This document shows positions 35,020-46,300 of a DNA stretch of 60,000 nucleotides, piece after piece. The translations under genes and the position numbers were made by a program. Positions within the stretch are counted from its first letter, which is position 1. The number at the start of each line of letters is the position of its first letter. The stretch lies in contig CM060731.1 of assembly GCA_030704615.1 (NCBI GenBank), positions 72,212,756-72,272,755 of the forward strand, written 5' to 3'. The notes under the pieces were generated by a model. It had not been told where the DNA came from and did no database searches. It worked only from the letters and a program-made list of their open reading frames with translations. The DNA comes from Takakia lepidozioides (Eukaryota > Streptophyta > Takakiopsida > Takakiales > Takakiaceae).

Positions 35020-35830
35020 TGTGCTGGTCTGTGGTGGTACGTATTGACCTATGGACGACCTGTGCTGACTCGTGGAGGCATTGATGGACTGCCTGAAGAC
35101 TGACATGTGGTCTTGAAGGCCAAATTTCGAAGCTCGTGGAGGGCGGTTTGAGGAGTATTTTCATGATATTCCCATGGTCATGCAAGTGAGAGAAGAGAGG
35201 AGAGGAAGAGTGTTGGGATGAGGGCATGCTAGGGTTAGGCATTGCTTTAGCTTCTTTTCCTCGTAGTTTTCCACCCTCTCATTAGACCAAGACATTTCCG
35301 TAGGTGGAGGCAAGAGTCAGTCCGGGTTTGGGCTGGGGTGTCCTTGCAGGAGCAACATCGTGGAGTTGTTTTTGGTGTGGGGGAGTTGTCGTTCTGATTT
35401 ATTGTGTTTGGATCCCCTCCATACCTACATGCTTGACTGTGCACCATGTTAGTTTTGTGTGGGCACTTGTTTTTATAGGTGATTGGTCCGGATTTAATCA
35501 CCGGCCAGTCCTAGAGCATGTTGTCGATGGTGAGGCTGGGGTGATGACCAGTCAGACCATCATTGTTTCTCTTTGTGGTGAGGTTGGAGGTGATGACCAG
35601 CCAACCATAGGAGTGCTTGCGGTGGATGCAGGTGCAGATGTAGGCTATGTTAGGAACTTAGTATTCCAAACCATAAGTCGCAACAGGTTATCTACCCGAT
35701 TACCTTGTGGAGAGGGGGTAGGGACATGTTCATGACCGGTTGAGTGACAGTTTGTTAACACGGAGGTGCCACTAGTTGCTGGGGACAGTGCCGGTTCAAG
35801 CACTAGCGATACTAGTGGGTACACGAGATG
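35020..35830. other. Possible 5' leader or LTR region of the gypsy element; no gene recognised
   Basis: Between the minisatellite and the first gag-like frame. A plus-strand open frame (35304-35735) has no recognisable motif. A primer-binding site or LTR boundary could not be pinned down by eye. Confidence 0.35.
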
Positions 35831-35834
35831 AGGT

Positions 35835-36770
35835 GTGCGGTTTAGGCCACCTTTATCTCATGTGTCTTCTACGGAAGGTTCTGATTCGGATTGTGAATCA
35901 GGAGGACTCACACCGGCGGTGCAAGTTGTTTCCTTGCCATTGTTGTGGGACACAATGGAGGAGATGTATGGAGCTACCAAGGGGCCACAAAGGTACTCTG
36001 GGGCGGTGGGCACCATCGAGTTGGATGACTTTATCCAAGAGTTTGATAGTTGGTGTGACTTGCAGCAAATGCGCAATCCACAAGGGGGAGCGCATGGAAC
36101 TAAGTGAGCTGTCACTCTTGCGGGATCTCGTCGTTCCACCGGAACTCTTTTTATGGCATGGAAGGGGCTATTTCAGCACCTTGAGGGGCCGCCCATGGAT
36201 GATTATCATGAGTTCAGGCGGGGGCATGAGGTTGAGATCGAGGAGTAGAGGATGTACTGGTCACCCAACTATGTCTCTGTCACTATGGGCACTAGAGCCA
36301 CGAGGGCAGTGGCTACACTTGCCGCTGCACCGACAACTTCAACAAGCAGCAGTGGAAGTAGTGGGACTGGTGGTACCGTAGCTACGACGTCTACCCAAGC
36401 CACTGCCGCACCAGCACCAGTATCTGTGCCAGCCTTCAACCCTATTGTGGAGTTCTTTGAAGAGTTGAGAGGGAACTACGAGGACCCCATGTCAAGAAGG
36501 ATTGCCCAAAGAGAGGCAAAGGGCCGGCACATGCACAGCCTGCACAGTTGCAGTGTGGGCATTGTGGCAAACACGGGCATGGAGAGGCCCAGTGTTATGG
36601 TTTGCATCCTGAGTTGCGCCCAGGCCACTTCCAAGGGAACAATGGTGGCCGGGGGCGAGGTGGAGCAGCCCAGAGATGACGAGGTGCAGGCCAAGGGCAA
36701 GCTCAACATGGCCAAGGACGCGGAGGTCAGGGTGTTGACCAAGGCATGGCCAACCGGCTTCAGCAGCTAG
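35835..36770 (+). pseudogene. gypsy gag with CCHC zinc knuckle
   Basis: A capsid-like region (TIELDDFIQEFDSWCDLQQM at about 36016-36075, then MAWKGLFQHLEG and DDYHEFRRGHEVEIEE*RMYW near 36160-36260) is followed by a Thr/Ser/Ala linker. The zinc knuckle CGHCGKHGHGEAQC (CX2CX4HX4C, codons 36554-36595) precedes a GRGRGG tail. Gag would coat the element RNA. A TAG at 36246-36248 and at least two frame changes break it. Confidence 0.8.
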
Positions 36771-37407
36771 AGTACAGCTCAGGTGGTACCGGCTCCAAGG
36801 CCAGATGGTCCACCTCTTGCTCCTGAGGGAAGAGATATGGGAGGCATAGGATTCATGTGCAGGGAAGCATTACCACTAGTGCAAATGGAGTCGGCGGCGG
36901 CAGTGACCCGAGGAGCAACACGAGTTCCTAAGCCACGAGGTGCAGAGGTGGAGTTGGATCCACAATGTGGGGAGGCAAGCCGTCAGGCTAGGTTTCCTCA
37001 GTCATTCACATTGGCGGAGACAGTGTCGACGCCATCCATGGCACCTAGTTCTCGCCCGACTGTTACTGAGGCGGAGGTTACTATGCCATTGGGGAGAGCC
37101 ACACGGGCAGCACCACTACCTAGTGTTGCCAAGGCTATGGCAGCTAGTGTGCTACTGGGGGCGGCCACATCTGTGTGTCAAGCTCCATTGTTCTTGGCTA
37201 CCATGGTTGCGACGCCGGGGATAAGACCAGCTGAGGTGTTCAGGCTGGCAGCTACACTCTATGAGAGTGAGGAGGTTACTTCATCTTCTGCGGAGATAGT
37301 GGGAGGTATAGTGACGGAGGCCGGATCCTCGGATGTGAGGGTCAAGACTGCCACCGCGGCGCCATGACAAGCTGCAGCTGTCAGCTAGGCCAGCCATTGA
37401 GCGCGCC

Positions 37408-37863
37408 ATGGTGACACCTGGGGTTGTCATGTTAGATAACCATGATGGCATTTTCTGTTTGAATGGACCGGCAGGCAAGAGATACCGGCCACTGCGCGTC
37501 TTGTTGGACTCGGGAACTCAGCCATTGATGTTGGGCAGAGCTTTGATTGCAGGCTTGGGCCTCACGGAGGCGGATATGGAGCCTTGTCATTTCCAGATAC
37601 AGACATCTCTGGGAGGATCGGAGCAGGCTCGAGGCATGACACGGCGTGAGTTGGCTATCAGACTACGGCCGGATCACCCTACAGATGGCTCAGTGATGCG
37701 AGCCAAGGTCATTGTGACAGACGCGGTCTTGTATGATGTACTGGTTTGGTGGGGTTTAGGGTTTAGGGTTGCGCAGTGTTGTACCCCATGGGCTTGGGAG
37801 GAGTCAGCTTCCTATAGATCCGATGGCAGTCAGGGGAGGGCCGGCGTGTGCAGCTCCCTGTGA
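37408..37863 (+). pseudogene. gypsy aspartic protease region
   Basis: LLDSGTQPLMLG (active-site Asp codon at 37507) is the DSG/DTG signature of retropepsins, followed by GLGLTEADME and VIVTDAVLYDVLV, matching the end of such domains. The expected continuation (a V-LYPMG-like block) lies in another frame after a short telomere-like insert at 37753-37768. It would have cleaved the polyprotein; this copy is frameshifted. Confidence 0.78.
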
Positions 37864-38033
37864 CGTTCATAGGAGTGCGGTTGCCCAGCGAGGCAAGATG
37901 CCGACACTAGCAGCATTCACAGCTGTAGTGACTTGGCTTGGAGAGTTGCTAGAGGGCAACGTTCATTCAGAGGATGTGTCACCTCCAGCAGAGCAGGATG
38001 ACATGTATGGTATGGCGGAGTTGTCTGTCATGA

Positions 38034-39464
38034 TTGCTCAGATTCCATTGTACGAGCAAGGATTTGCAGCAGGTTGTTGATCGACGGGTGCAACAAACAT
38101 GGGTAGAGGCTTTTGTACCATCAGGAGAGGAAGTGAGTGCGGGGATTACACCAGGACCACCTCAGTTGTCTCCATTGGACACCACACCTATTGTGTGGCA
38201 GTATCCGGATGAAGGCATTTGTCTTCTGAACTTGTTTGGCGGGATCAGCACCGGATTGGCTGTTGTGTTACAAGCAGGTGTACGAGTTCGGCGTTACCTA
38301 TATGTGGAGAGGGATGAGACTACACGACGCATCTCCCTACATCATATTGCTCAGTTGGTGCAGCAGTACCCTGAGTTGTTGCCGGTGTCTGCAGTTCGTG
38401 GATATCAGCAGGCCTTGCCAGCAGACATTTCGTTGCTGGGGGCGCAGGATTTGGAGCGGGTTGGCTTAATTGATCTGGTAGTGGCAGGTTGGCCCTGCCA
38501 AGAGCATTCATCAGCTGGACATAGCAATGGATCGCAAGACTCGAGGTCGGGTCTGTTTTGGGAGATGGTGCGGGTTTTGCGCCACTTGCAGCTTCATCAA
38601 GCTGTATCTCCAGCATACATCTTGGAGAATGTGCCACTGATGGACGATTCTCGGGCCAGGGTGATGGCCAATGTGCATCAAGTCCGGTCGTGGCTTGGCT
38701 CAACAGTGTTGCTGGATGCAGCTACAGTGGGGTCACGGGCTCATCGTCCACGACTATGGTGGACTAACTTGATGCCACCCGCACTGCTCATGTGTGCATT
38801 TGATGGGGTGCAGTGGCCAGCACACCTCACAGTGGATAGCATTTTGGACACAGGGAGGTAGTCTCAACGTGTGAGACACGATGACCATTCGCCTTTGGCA
38901 GTGGTCAACAAAGTGGGTCAACCACGAGCAACACTACCTACACTGCTCAGCTTCCTAGGATCGCATGCTTTCCGGGATAGTGGACCTGGCCTCCTCTGGG
39001 ATGCTCAGCTACAGCAGTTAGTGGAGCCTAATGCCGACGAGCGAAAACGGGCTATGGGTTTTTCCACTGGGACCACGGCGGTGCCTTCTCTTTCTAAGGC
39101 ATCACGTCGTCAGGTGTTGGGGCAAGCAATGGATCTCAATTGCTTGACCTGGATTATCAGCTTGGCTATGGCTGAGCAGCTCAGAGTACGGAGTATACTT
39201 CCCTCGATGGTCTCTCTGCCTACCGAGATGGTACAGGCAGCGAGTGGGGGCGAGCATGTGAGGACCACAGGGTGCAGACATCCATGGCACACATGGGAGG
39301 TGCTCGAGGTTCAGAGGGAGTTGGCAGCCAAGGTGGCGGTGATGGATGCGGTTGGGGATTTTTCTCGGGTTGAGGAAGTCCTCGAGGATGAGATGATGGG
39401 GCAGGATGAGGCCTTGTCATTGACTGAGCAGGTATGGAATACTGCTCAAGATGTTGCAACATAA
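38034..39464 (+). pseudogene. C5-cytosine DNA methyltransferase domain (DNMT3-like) within the gypsy polyprotein
   Basis: Motifs in order: I, LLNLFGGISTGLAVV (SAM binding, 38223-38267); II, YVERDE; IV, DLVVAGWPCQEHSSAG with catalytic Cys codon at 38496-38498; SGLFWEMVRVL; VI, ENVPLM (38625-38642); VIII, GSRAHRPRLWWTNL (38730-38771), close to the AHRARYFWGNL block of DNMT3; IX/X, PNADERKRAMGF and LSKASRRQVLGQAMDLN (39030-39140). The domain would methylate cytosine using S-adenosylmethionine. The order is conventional, so this is not a captured plant DRM gene, whose motifs are permuted. PCQ instead of the PCN usual in DNMT3/DRM is unusual. All catalytic motifs survive; one TAG (38859-38861) separates VIII from IX, and TAA ends the frame at 39464. 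Flanking protease and RT in the same orientation show it belongs to the element. Confidence 0.9.
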
Positions 39465-39574
39465 CAACCACTGGACGCGTCCTCTACCTCTAAGCCCACT
39501 AGACTTAAGGTTGCAGTTACGGAGGATAATTAGGAACTGACATTGGACCCATTGTCACCGGAGGAGAGAGACGA

Positions 39575-40290
39575 CGTATACGGGGGTTCCTGAGGGCTTA
39601 CATGAATTGCTTTGCCTTCAGTTTGAAGAACTTGGGAGCACTGAAGGGTGAAGAGATTCGTATTGAGTTGGCTACTGACACACCAATTTTTTGGAGACCC
39701 TATAGATACAATGACATGGAGAGGTCTTTGATTCAGATAATGACTCAAGATCTCTGGAAGGCTGGTTTGATGGAGCTCTCTGGTGGAGAGTATGCTTCAG
39801 TCACAGTGATGCCAACCAAGAAGGATATCTATGGCAATTGGACGAAGAGACGTATGTGCGGTGATTACCGGCCTGTAAATCGTCAGATCAAGTCTGATAA
39901 GTATGTCATGCCAACACCAGAGGAGATCTTTGATGTCATCGGGCATGCTAAGGTCTTTAGCACTTTGGATTTACGATCCGGATATCACCAGTTGCCGATC
40001 AAGGAGACGGACAAGCAGAAGACGACATTCTGGGGGATCAATGAGCACGGCAAGGATTGCCTATATAGGTGGCGGTTCTTACCATTTGGGCTTAAGAACG
40101 CTCCTGCAGAGTTTCAGAGAGTTATGGATAGGATTCTAGCAGGGGTGGACTTTGCTCGGTGCTACATAGATGACATCATCATCTTTATTACTACGGTGGA
40201 GGAGCATGAGAGACATCTTCAGGTGGTATTACAGCGCTTGAGAGCGCACGGATTGAAGTTGCATCCGGGGAAGTGCAAGTTTTTCCACTG
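39575..40290 (+). pseudogene. gypsy reverse transcriptase
   Basis: RFLRAYMNCFAFS-like entry, then VTVMPTKKD, RMCGDYRPVNRQ, FSTLDLRSGYHQLPI, FLPFGLKNAPAEFQRVMD, CYIDDIIIFI (catalytic YIDD) and LKLHPGKCKFF follow the order of Ty3/gypsy RT fingers, palm and thumb. It would copy element RNA into cDNA. The frame entering it is shifted by one base near 39575, and about ten residues are missing after CKFFHWG, where a YLGH-type motif is expected. Confidence 0.92.
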
Positions 40291-40299
40291 GGGGTACAG

Positions 40300-40910
40300 C
40301 AGACTAAGGTAGAGGCCATTGCACAAATTCCACGCCCCACGGATGTGAGCCAAGTTCGAGCTTTCATGGGGTTAGCAAACTACTATAGACGGTTTGTCAA
40401 GGGATTTAGTGCTATCACAAAGGCTCTAACCAAGCTGACCAAGGTGGACTAGGAGTGGCAGTGGGAAGATGAGCAAGAATGAGTTTTTCAAGAGCTCAAG
40501 GTGAGGTTGACCTCGGCGCCTATCCTGAGACGATCTATCAGGGGGCGTCCCTTTCAGCTGCGGCTTGGAGCGGTGCTCACACAGGTGGATGATTAGGGAA
40601 GAGAGTTTGTAGTGGATTATGCTAGCCGCTCGAACAACGCTGCAGAGGCTAAGTACAGCTCATATGAAGGAGAGTGCTTAGCTGTAGTGTGGGCCGTGGC
40701 AGACTTCAGGTGCTATCTATATGGCAATCTCTTCACCCTTGTCACGGATCATCAGCCACTCAAGTGGTTGATGGAGTCAGACAAGCTTACAGGGAAGCTT
40801 GCACGGTGGGCACTCATACTCTAGGAATATGACTTTCAGGTTGTGCATCAACCGGGTTTGGTCAATCGGGATGCGGATGGATTGAGTCGCAATCCATGCA
40901 CGAGCCAGCA
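40300..40910 (+). pseudogene. gypsy connection and RNase H
   Basis: In a different frame from RT: TKVEAIAQIPRPTDVSQVRA, FMGLANYYRRFVKGFS, then FVVDYASRSNNAAE, YSSYEGECLAVVWAV, FTLVTDHQPLKWLM and FQVVHQPGLVNRDADGLSR, the usual Ty3/gypsy RNase H order ending in the ADGLSR motif. In-frame stops lie at 40450 (TAG), 40480 (TGA), 40594 (TAG) and 40822 (TAG). Confidence 0.9.
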
Positions 40911-41966
40911 GGATGACACTGGAGCTCGGTGGCATGGTGAGACGGACAAGAAGATGGTGCCGGGAAGGCACGCATCTGCATTTTTGTGTATCTTGGCATC
41001 GGGAGGTCAGGTTGGATATGCTCCTTGGCTCCTTGATGCTCTCTAAGACAAGACTAAGCACTCCACAGCCTTTGTCAAGCTCCTGAAACCCTAAGGCTTA
41101 CATTTCCAGCCACAAGACATTCCTCTTGTGGTGCAAGAGCTCTTCTTCCAAGCTCTGAAACCCTAGGTGCACATTCCATGGCCTTGCCGCACTTCTTAGC
41201 TCCTGTTCCAGCCCTGCTCTTGCCATGGCAAGAGCCCTCATACCGCTGGAGTTTCAGATTGAAACCCCCAACTCAACATAGCCGCAAATGCATTGGCTTG
41301 CATACAAGAGAAATCAACCATCTCTCTTCACTTATACCTCCTTATGAGCTTGAAGTTGGAGCTCCTGATAACTGTGACTTGCATCTAACACCCTCACAGC
41401 TCCACACTCACCACACTTGGCTGCCATAGCGTTGAGCTATGCAACACTGCTCTTCAACACAGGCTGCCCGCCTCTATATCCATTGCAAACCTGAAACATG
41501 TTCGCCATCGCACCCTATCCGCTTTGGATAGGCTCATGCACTGATCCCTGCACTCTAAGCTGAGTTGTTTCTCATCTGAAAACATACAAGTGCTAACAAC
41601 TAACTCGTATCTAGAACTCATAGATACGAGCTGATCTTTCTCGAGTGATAAAGAAAAAGAATACAAGCACAAGCTCATGCTGAAGCATAAACTCATGCAT
41701 ATATAATCTCATCACTCAAATACAAGTCAAGCCAAGTGCACCCCACGCCATGGGGAATCCACACTACGGCGCCATAGCTAGGCGCGGTGAGGCTCAACTC
41801 GAGAAAGATGAGCCTCCCGCGCTTGCCGTGAAAATAACCACTCCAGGGCCTAAATCTGCCTTGGCCCCTGGATTGACACTTGGGCCAATCCCAAATGTCA
41901 ATATGTGAAAGCTAGCTATTTCCTAGCTAGTTTCACACTAGTGGTGAAATAACTTGACACCATAGT

Positions 41967-42195
41967 GGTTAGTTCTCAGGTCTGGTTTTTAAGCTGCTGT
42001 TTCTTTCAGTAAACCATGACTGGTGTCTTAGCTCCCCGTTGTGGCTCTGTTTTGCTTCAGGCATAGATGGTAGAACCCTCTTTCTTAGATTTATGCCCAA
42101 GTGCTTGGTTCTAAGGTCTGGTTTTTCAAGCTGCTGATCCCCTCAGTAAACTATGACTGGTTTTTTTAGCTCCCCATAGTGGTGCTCATGGAGGT
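41967..42195 (+). repeat. Diverged ~136-bp tandem duplication
   Basis: GGTCTGGTTTTT(C)AAGCTGCTG, then CAGTAAAC(C/T)ATGACTGGT and TTAGCTCCCC, occur near 41978-42040 and again near 42114-42180. Two copies only. Confidence 0.85.
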
Positions 42196-42277
42196 TCCCC
42201 CCCCCCAATTGTAACGCCTAATGGCCCCCATAAGGTTATTTTTTCCTCGTTTCTCAATTTGATTAAAAGGGCTCCGT

Positions 42278-42345
42278 CCCCTTAAATAAATATATAAATA
42301 TATAAATATATAAATAAATATATAAATATATAAAAATATATATAT
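42278..42345. repeat. A/T microsatellite (TATAAA-type)
   Basis: Iterated ATATAAAT units, about 65 bases. Confidence 0.9.
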
Positions 42346-42391
42346 GATAATTTAAAAGAAAAACCTCGCCTTGAAGGCTTTTGCATGGGAC

Positions 42392-42435
42392 ACCGTTTAC
42401 AACAGATTCGTTTACAACAGACACGTTTACAACAG
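42392..42435 (+). repeat. Three tandem copies of GTTTACAACAGA
   Basis: The 12-base core occurs three times at 15-base spacing with changing 3-base joints (TTC, CAC). Confidence 0.9.
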
Positions 42436-42833
42436 ATTCTCCTCCTGCAGGATATTCAAATGAAATGAAATGGTATGTAGAAAATTCATGATGTGCGAAG
42501 GCTCGACTCGGGCCAGATCGCCGGATATTATTTGACCTACAGGGTCCATGAAAAAAAAAAAAAAAAAGTAGTAGAGTAGGATGGTACTAGGTAGCATACT
42601 AGTAGTATACTATAGTCTATACTGGGAATTTCAAACAGACGTAAGGTTTGAACTTTGAATGACTAACTTACATTGTGGAGTCTCATCACTGTGTTCTTTG
42701 AATGTTGCCGCCCGCTCTTTTCCGGCCACCGCACTTGGTGACCGTTATGGCCGTGTGCGCGCGCAAGCGATCCCCCACGCATCCATCGTCCCCTCACGCC
42801 TGGGGGGCCTCGGTTTGCAAACACATTGTAAGC

Positions 42834-42868
42834 GACAGAGAGAGAGAGAGAAAAAGAGGGAGAGAGAT
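42834..42868. repeat. GA-rich tract about 500 bases before the kinesin start codon
   Basis: A run of AGAGAG units with AAAA and GGG interruptions, likely in the promoter or 5' UTR of the kinesin-12 gene. Confidence 0.7.
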
Positions 42869-43368
42869 ACGTAGATCTTGAGGAGCAAGTGACAAGTTGT
42901 AGGCTGGTGCATGTGTGCGTGTCATAGGGTAGTTAAATTTGTGCGAAGGAAAGAAACGTGGAGAGAGGCTTGGAGGGATCCTGCTTCGGCCTTTGTGGTG
43001 GATTGGAGGCATCGGCATTGTGATTCCTGTTTCCTCTACCCTTTTTTGGGGGTTCGTCAGGGAATTGACGGTGGCTTGAGCATTGTTTTTGGACTATTTT
43101 GGTAGGGTTGAAGATATGCAAACTGACTTGTTTGCACCGGCCCCCATTGCTACCGACCGTATCCGTTCTGTGGGTCGCACCTCAGATTTCTGTGTTGAGT
43201 TTTAGAAGTTGATGGCAGATAATCAAGAAGTTGATCAAGGTCAAACACTTCTTTGCAGTGCAGAGAGATTGTTCGATTGGTAAGCTCCATGTTACAAGTG
43301 AGGACAGTTTACATACGAGTGCGAAAGTGGAAAAGATTGGCTGGCACACGTGAGAGAGTGAGAGGGAG

Positions 43369-46300
43369 ATGGTGACCAAAGGGATTTCACCGCTTCGTCT
43401 CTTCACACAGAACTCCCCAAAGAAATTACTCCAAGGGAATGGCAGTGAAAATTGTAGCAATTCTGGTAGTGATGCATCGTCAACAACCGCCCGGCATCCA
43501 CTCTGTCCCATCCTTGAGGGTGCCCGCAATCCTTTGACCGAGTATGCAGAACCCTCTCCCGCTAGAGTGACGACAGAACCGTCCACTCCTCGAGGGAAGA
43601 AACGAGGTGCATCAGGGTACACGCAGTCAGAGAACGTGGAGGGCAATCGTTCAGCTTCGGGGACCCCTGAAAGGAATGTACTGTCCTCCTCAACACAATT
43701 GGCAGTGCCTTTGAACACAAAGGCCAGGTACACATGGCAATATAAGCAGCCTGCATCTCATGGCTTGGAGATTCCAGGAACTTCTGGAATAAGGCGCTCT
43801 CCATCACTCTCTCGCACGCTGCAAGAGAATAATCGGTCGGATAACATTGATGCGGCTACTCCTCCCAAGAACCTGCGAAACCCAGCCTCCACGGCTGAGC
43901 AGAATGTGAAGGAATCTTCCAATAGCAGTAGAATAGGGCAGGAAGGGGGCAACAAGGCTGCAAGTGATACTCTTCATGGAACTCCCCGGGCAGCTCGAAA
44001 TGGAGGTGGAAAGCTCCCCGTTGATGCAGAAGCTGGTGCACTCCACAAGTGGAATTCTTGTGGCCACCAAAATGCTGGAACCCCCAGCCGGAGTGTGACT
44101 CGAACACTGAAATACGGGGGGACACCATCCAATGCAAATGTTTCGGCAGGCGGTCTCTCGTGCACCAGGGGTACGGGGTCTATGGGATGCGTTGGGAAAT
44201 CGATGGGGTCACAGAACGCCAGCCAGCACAGCCTGGAGCAACATTTTGAGCTTGAGGAGGACACAACTTTCTGGAAGGACCATAATGTGCAGGTGGGTGT
44301 TCTCTACCAATGTATTTATTCTCATGTTATATGCTTTCTCCCTGGTTACTGCCCTAAGCTACCCTAACCAGGCTGAGTGCCGGTTGCCCTAAGCTACTTG
44401 CAGACCTTAATATACTTCAATTTGTCCCTGCCACTTGTTGGTCAGTATCCCTTGTAAATCATTCTGGCATTCTAGTGTGTTATTTTCTAGCTGCATGTAA
44501 CACCTCCATCGTATTTTGTTTTGAAAGTAACCAGAATTCTTTGAATTTTGTGTGGGAATGTAAAGCTTTGACATGGAAACTTATGAGTTTTGGGTATTAC
44601 ATGGGCTTATTGCCACACTACAATGCTTCTGCAGGTATTAATCCGCACTCGACCAATTAGCAGTTCAGAATTGGTGACACAGGGGCTTAACAGATGTGTG
44701 AAGCAGGAGAGTGCCCACACTGTCACCTGGCTTGGCCAACCTGAGTCAAGGTTTACGTTTGACCATGTGGCTGGGGAAATGATATCGCAGGTATACTTTG
44801 CATGGAAGCTTTATTTGACATTCCTTGAATGCAGACATATTGAAGTTACCTGGTGCTAGCATTGAATTGTCTAGTATCTATGGCTTCAATTAGATCTGTG
44901 TCTATCATAATTGCAGAGAGGGTTGCCTTGGAGATGGCATGACTATACAAAGTGCTCTTACTGTTAGTTTTGGTGGATGTAGGAGAAATTGTTTAAAGTC
45001 GCAGGATTGCCCATGGTGGAGAATTGCATGGCTGGGTACAACAGCTGCATGTTTTGTTATGGCCAGGTCAGCACCAAACTTGTTCTCTTATGCTTGTCTC
45101 TGCCACAGAGAAAGAAACAACACAATAACAAGAAATGAATGAAATGGTATCTTATAATGTCCGTAGAAAGCTCAAAGAGCTTATGGGACAAGAGAAAGCT
45201 TGAAACAAAAAAGAGAGTGGGCCTCACAGAAAGTGGGGCACAAAGGTGGAAATTCTCATCCACATAAGCTGCTAGGCACTTCAGGTCCTCATAGCTAGAA
45301 AAGGCATCTGCCATAGAGAGGGACGTCCAAGCTATTGTGGACTGAGTATGACTAGTAAGATAACATGTTGCCTCTGATGATGTTGCTTTTTTCCTTTCAT
45401 TGAAGCGAAATTCAGGTTGAGGTATATCATCTTTGAAACGGTATGTAGTATATATCTACCTTGTGGTTGTACTGAAACAACATGGTATGAAAATTTCCAT
45501 CCATCTGCACACTTCTGAGGCTTGGAGGTTTATGACAGACGGGCAGTGGGAAAACCCACACAATGCTTGGAGACATTGTCGACCTTGACCATCGGCCTAG
45601 TGATGACAGAGGCATGACTCCGCGTGTGTTCGAGTACCTTTTTGCAAAAATTCGAATGGTACGTGGGCAAGGTGTGATATATTTAAAGTGTTTGAGCTTC
45701 AATTCCTAGTGTATATAAGTAGCTGTCCATCTCTGCCTCTCTGTCTCTCTGTCTCTGTCGCTCTCGCTCTCGCTCTTGCCTTTAGATGTGGGGGAAATTG
45801 GTCCTTACCTCTTGATGAGCACCACACTGCATGGTCTGTGATACAGCATTGGAGACCCATTGCCTTGAGTGGCTCACACATGCAAACAGTAGACACCATG
45901 GGATGTACAGATCAGTTTTCTAAGCAGCAAGCTATGTGGAATGGACGCATGCTGCATGGGTAGTAAGGGTATGGTCTATTGATAGAAGTCACTGGCACAT
46001 TGCAGGAGGAAGAAGTCCGCAAGCATGAGCACTTGAAGTATGTCTGCAAGTGTTCTTTTTTGGAAATATACAATGAGCAGATTACTGACCTACTCGAGCC
46101 CTCCTCTACCAATTTGCAGGTATGAAGTCTCCTTATCCTTACTATGGTAGGCACTGCTGAAAGCTCAGACATGTTTTTGTAAGGCAGTTGATGCAACTCT
46201 TTGAATCATACAGTGGTGATTACATGGCAGGATTTCCCAGAATTTGAAGCTCATTGAGTTCTTAAGTTTCAGCTTACATGCTCTTGTCCATCTGGGGACC

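Larger units (their letters stand above)
35835..41045 (+). mobile_element. Decayed Ty3/gypsy retrotransposon carrying a C5-DNA methyltransferase; integrase not seen
   Basis: Plus-strand modules occur in order: gag (35835-36770), protease (37408-37860), DNA methyltransferase (38034-39464), reverse transcriptase (39575-40290) and RNase H (40320-40910). RT of the gypsy YIDD type followed by RNase H, with protease upstream, defines Ty3/gypsy pol. After SRNP at the RNase H end, no HHCC or DDE integrase is visible and the sequence becomes unrecognisable near 41.0 kb, so the 3' part is lost. At least eight in-frame nonsense codons and several frameshifts show it cannot make a full polyprotein. No LTR pair was found by eye. 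Confidence 0.9.
41050..42650. other. Repeat-rich spacer between the gypsy element and the kinesin gene
   Basis: No protein is recognised. It holds a tandem duplication (41967-42195), an A/T microsatellite (42278-42345), three copies of GTTTACAACAGA (42392-42435) and an A run (42550-42566). Confidence 0.5.

Noticed and set aside
34292-35242. His/Ser/Pro-rich minus-strand frames as proteins
   Set aside because: They are translations of the GGCTGTGA-type minisatellite and have no other coding support.
38034-38861. The methyltransferase as an independent host gene
   Set aside because: It has no introns, no separate start context, is flanked on both sides by gypsy coding modules in the same orientation, and shares their decay.
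43182-44264. Minus-strand frames of 60-180 codons opposite kinesin exon 1
   Set aside because: They mirror a well-supported plus-strand exon and show no domain of their own.
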